A stretch of 5,189 nt of DNA from Marinospirillum sp. (GTDB lineage Bacteria; Pseudomonadota; Gammaproteobacteria; Pseudomonadales; Halomonadaceae). The position numbers and the translations under genes were made by a program. Below, piece after piece: positions 4,506-5,189 of this stretch (its first letter is position 1; each line of letters opens with the position of its first letter). The notes under the pieces were generated by a model. The model saw only the letters and a list, made by a program, of their open reading frames with translations. It ran no database searches and was not told where the DNA came from. The stretch is taken from the NCBI GenBank assembly GCA_007116195.1, contig SKIX01000029.1:1-5189 (forward strand). Direction: 5' to 3'.

Positions 4506-5189
4506 TTAAGGATTTTTTGTCTCTGCCTGTTTGAGATACGCCTTGGCTAAGTGGGCTCCGACCATCAGCTGGATTTGGTGAAAAATCATTAGAGGCAGCA
4601 GCATCGGCCCCAAGAGGTGGGCAGAAAATAATAGCTGAGCTAGAGGTACACCGGTCGCCATGCTTTTTTTCGAGGCACAGAAGACCAGCGCGATTTCATC
4701 TGGGCGGTTAAAACCTAGCCTCCTGGCGAGTTGAGTTGTTAGCCAAAGCACCAGAGCAAGCAGCAGGGAGCAGAAAAGAGTCAGCAGCAGCAGCCGCTCC
4801 AGAGCGATTGTTTGCCACAGGCCCGCGACTACAGAGGCGCTGAACGCGGTATAGACGACCAACAAAATAGAAGTTTGGTCGACCTTGCCCAGCCAATTAC
4901 GGTTTTGTTCAACCCAGTTAGCAACCCAGGGGCGCAACCCGTGACCTGTAATAAAAGGAAGTAGAAGCTGTAGGCTAACGCCTTTTAAGGTATCGAAAAA
5001 GGAAAAGCCTGCTGCTGAGGTATCTAAGCCGAGTAGCAACCAGACCAGCAGTGGCGTGATCAGAATACCGATAAGACTGGATGCCGATGCATTACAAACG
5101 GCGGCAGCTAAGTTGCCGCGTGCCAGTGCCGTGAAAGCGATGGCAGACTGAACGGTTCCAGGAAGCACACACAAGTAGAGCACCCCCAG
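4506..5189 (-). CDS. Bile acid:sodium symporter-like (SBF_like/YfeH) membrane protein, N-terminus outside the window
   Basis: The frame is open to the window edge and supplies 227 residues of a protein whose family is usually about 330, so roughly the first 100 are missing. A GTG at 5181-5183 is internal, not a start: the reading continues through it (LGVLYLCVLPGTVQSAIAFT), which matches the family's LP-TVQSSIAFT block. The rest is highly hydrophobic, with about six helices separated by short loops. The signature FCASKKSMATGVPLAQLLF (beginning near 4682) and the final LPLMIFHQIQLMVGAHLA segment identify the SBF_like branch, as in E. coli YfeH. These are inner-membrane proteins related to sodium-dependent bile acid transporters; the natural substrate of this branch is unknown. 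It ends 94 bases before the DCC gene on the same strand. Confidence 0.9.
   Translation of the reverse strand: MGVLYLCVLPGTVQSAIAFTALARGNLAAAVCNASASSLIGILITPLLVWLLLGLDTSAAGFSFFDTLKGVSLQLLLPFITGHGLRPWVANWVEQNRNWLGKVDQTSILLVVYTAFSASVVAGLWQTIALERLLLLTLFCSLLLALVLWLTTQLARRLGFNRPDEIALVFCASKKSMATGVPLAQLLFSAHLLGPMLLPLMIFHQIQLMVGAHLAKAYLKQAETKNP

Noticed and set aside
5181..5183. GTG as the start of the symporter gene
   Set aside because: The same frame stays open to the window edge, the protein would lack its first third, and the residues around the GTG match an internal conserved block of the family.

Overview
The window looks like an ordinary chromosomal segment of a Gram-negative gammaproteobacterium. 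The first gene fragment is the C-terminus of a class Ia ribonucleotide reductase small subunit of the Pseudomonas/Oceanospirillum kind. The second plus-strand gene group encodes exported (periplasmic) proteins, followed by YaeQ, a family typical of Proteobacteria. A DASH-type cryptochrome and a YfeH-like symporter fit a free-living, possibly aquatic species. No genus can be named from the sequence alone.

Layout. Positions 1-144 are the end of nrdB, closed by a good intrinsic terminator at 171-197. A gene-poor stretch (198-359) holds a weak promoter candidate. Then comes a tight plus-strand group of three genes: an exported SH3b-domain protein (360-1082), an exported choloylglycine-hydrolase-family Ntn amidase (1107-2186) and yaeQ (2204-2746). 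Gaps of 24 and 17 bases suggest one transcript. It meets, tail to tail and only 15 bases away, a minus-strand pair: a DCC-family thiol/disulfide protein (4043-4411) followed 3 bases later by a Cry-DASH photolyase (2762-4039). Upstream of that pair, on the same strand, is the 3' part of a bile-acid:sodium-symporter-like (SBF_like/YfeH) membrane protein (4506-5189), cut by the window edge. The 94-base gap between them carries a possible terminator hairpin and a promoter candidate for the DCC/Cry-DASH pair.

How the genes may work together. The SH3b protein and the amidase both carry signal peptides and probably act in the periplasm. SH3b domains often bind cell-wall material and the amidase family cleaves linear amides (penicillin V, bile-salt conjugates or acyl-homoserine lactones), but a shared pathway is only inferred. 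The DCC protein and Cry-DASH appear translationally coupled, which suggests a redox/light-repair pairing, also inferred.

I found no mobile element, CRISPR array, tRNA or rRNA, and no clear sign of a wholly new system. The points most worth checking are residue-level: YaeQ lacks the acidic residue expected in its nuclease-like core, and Cry-DASH appears to lack the outermost tryptophan of the photoreduction chain.
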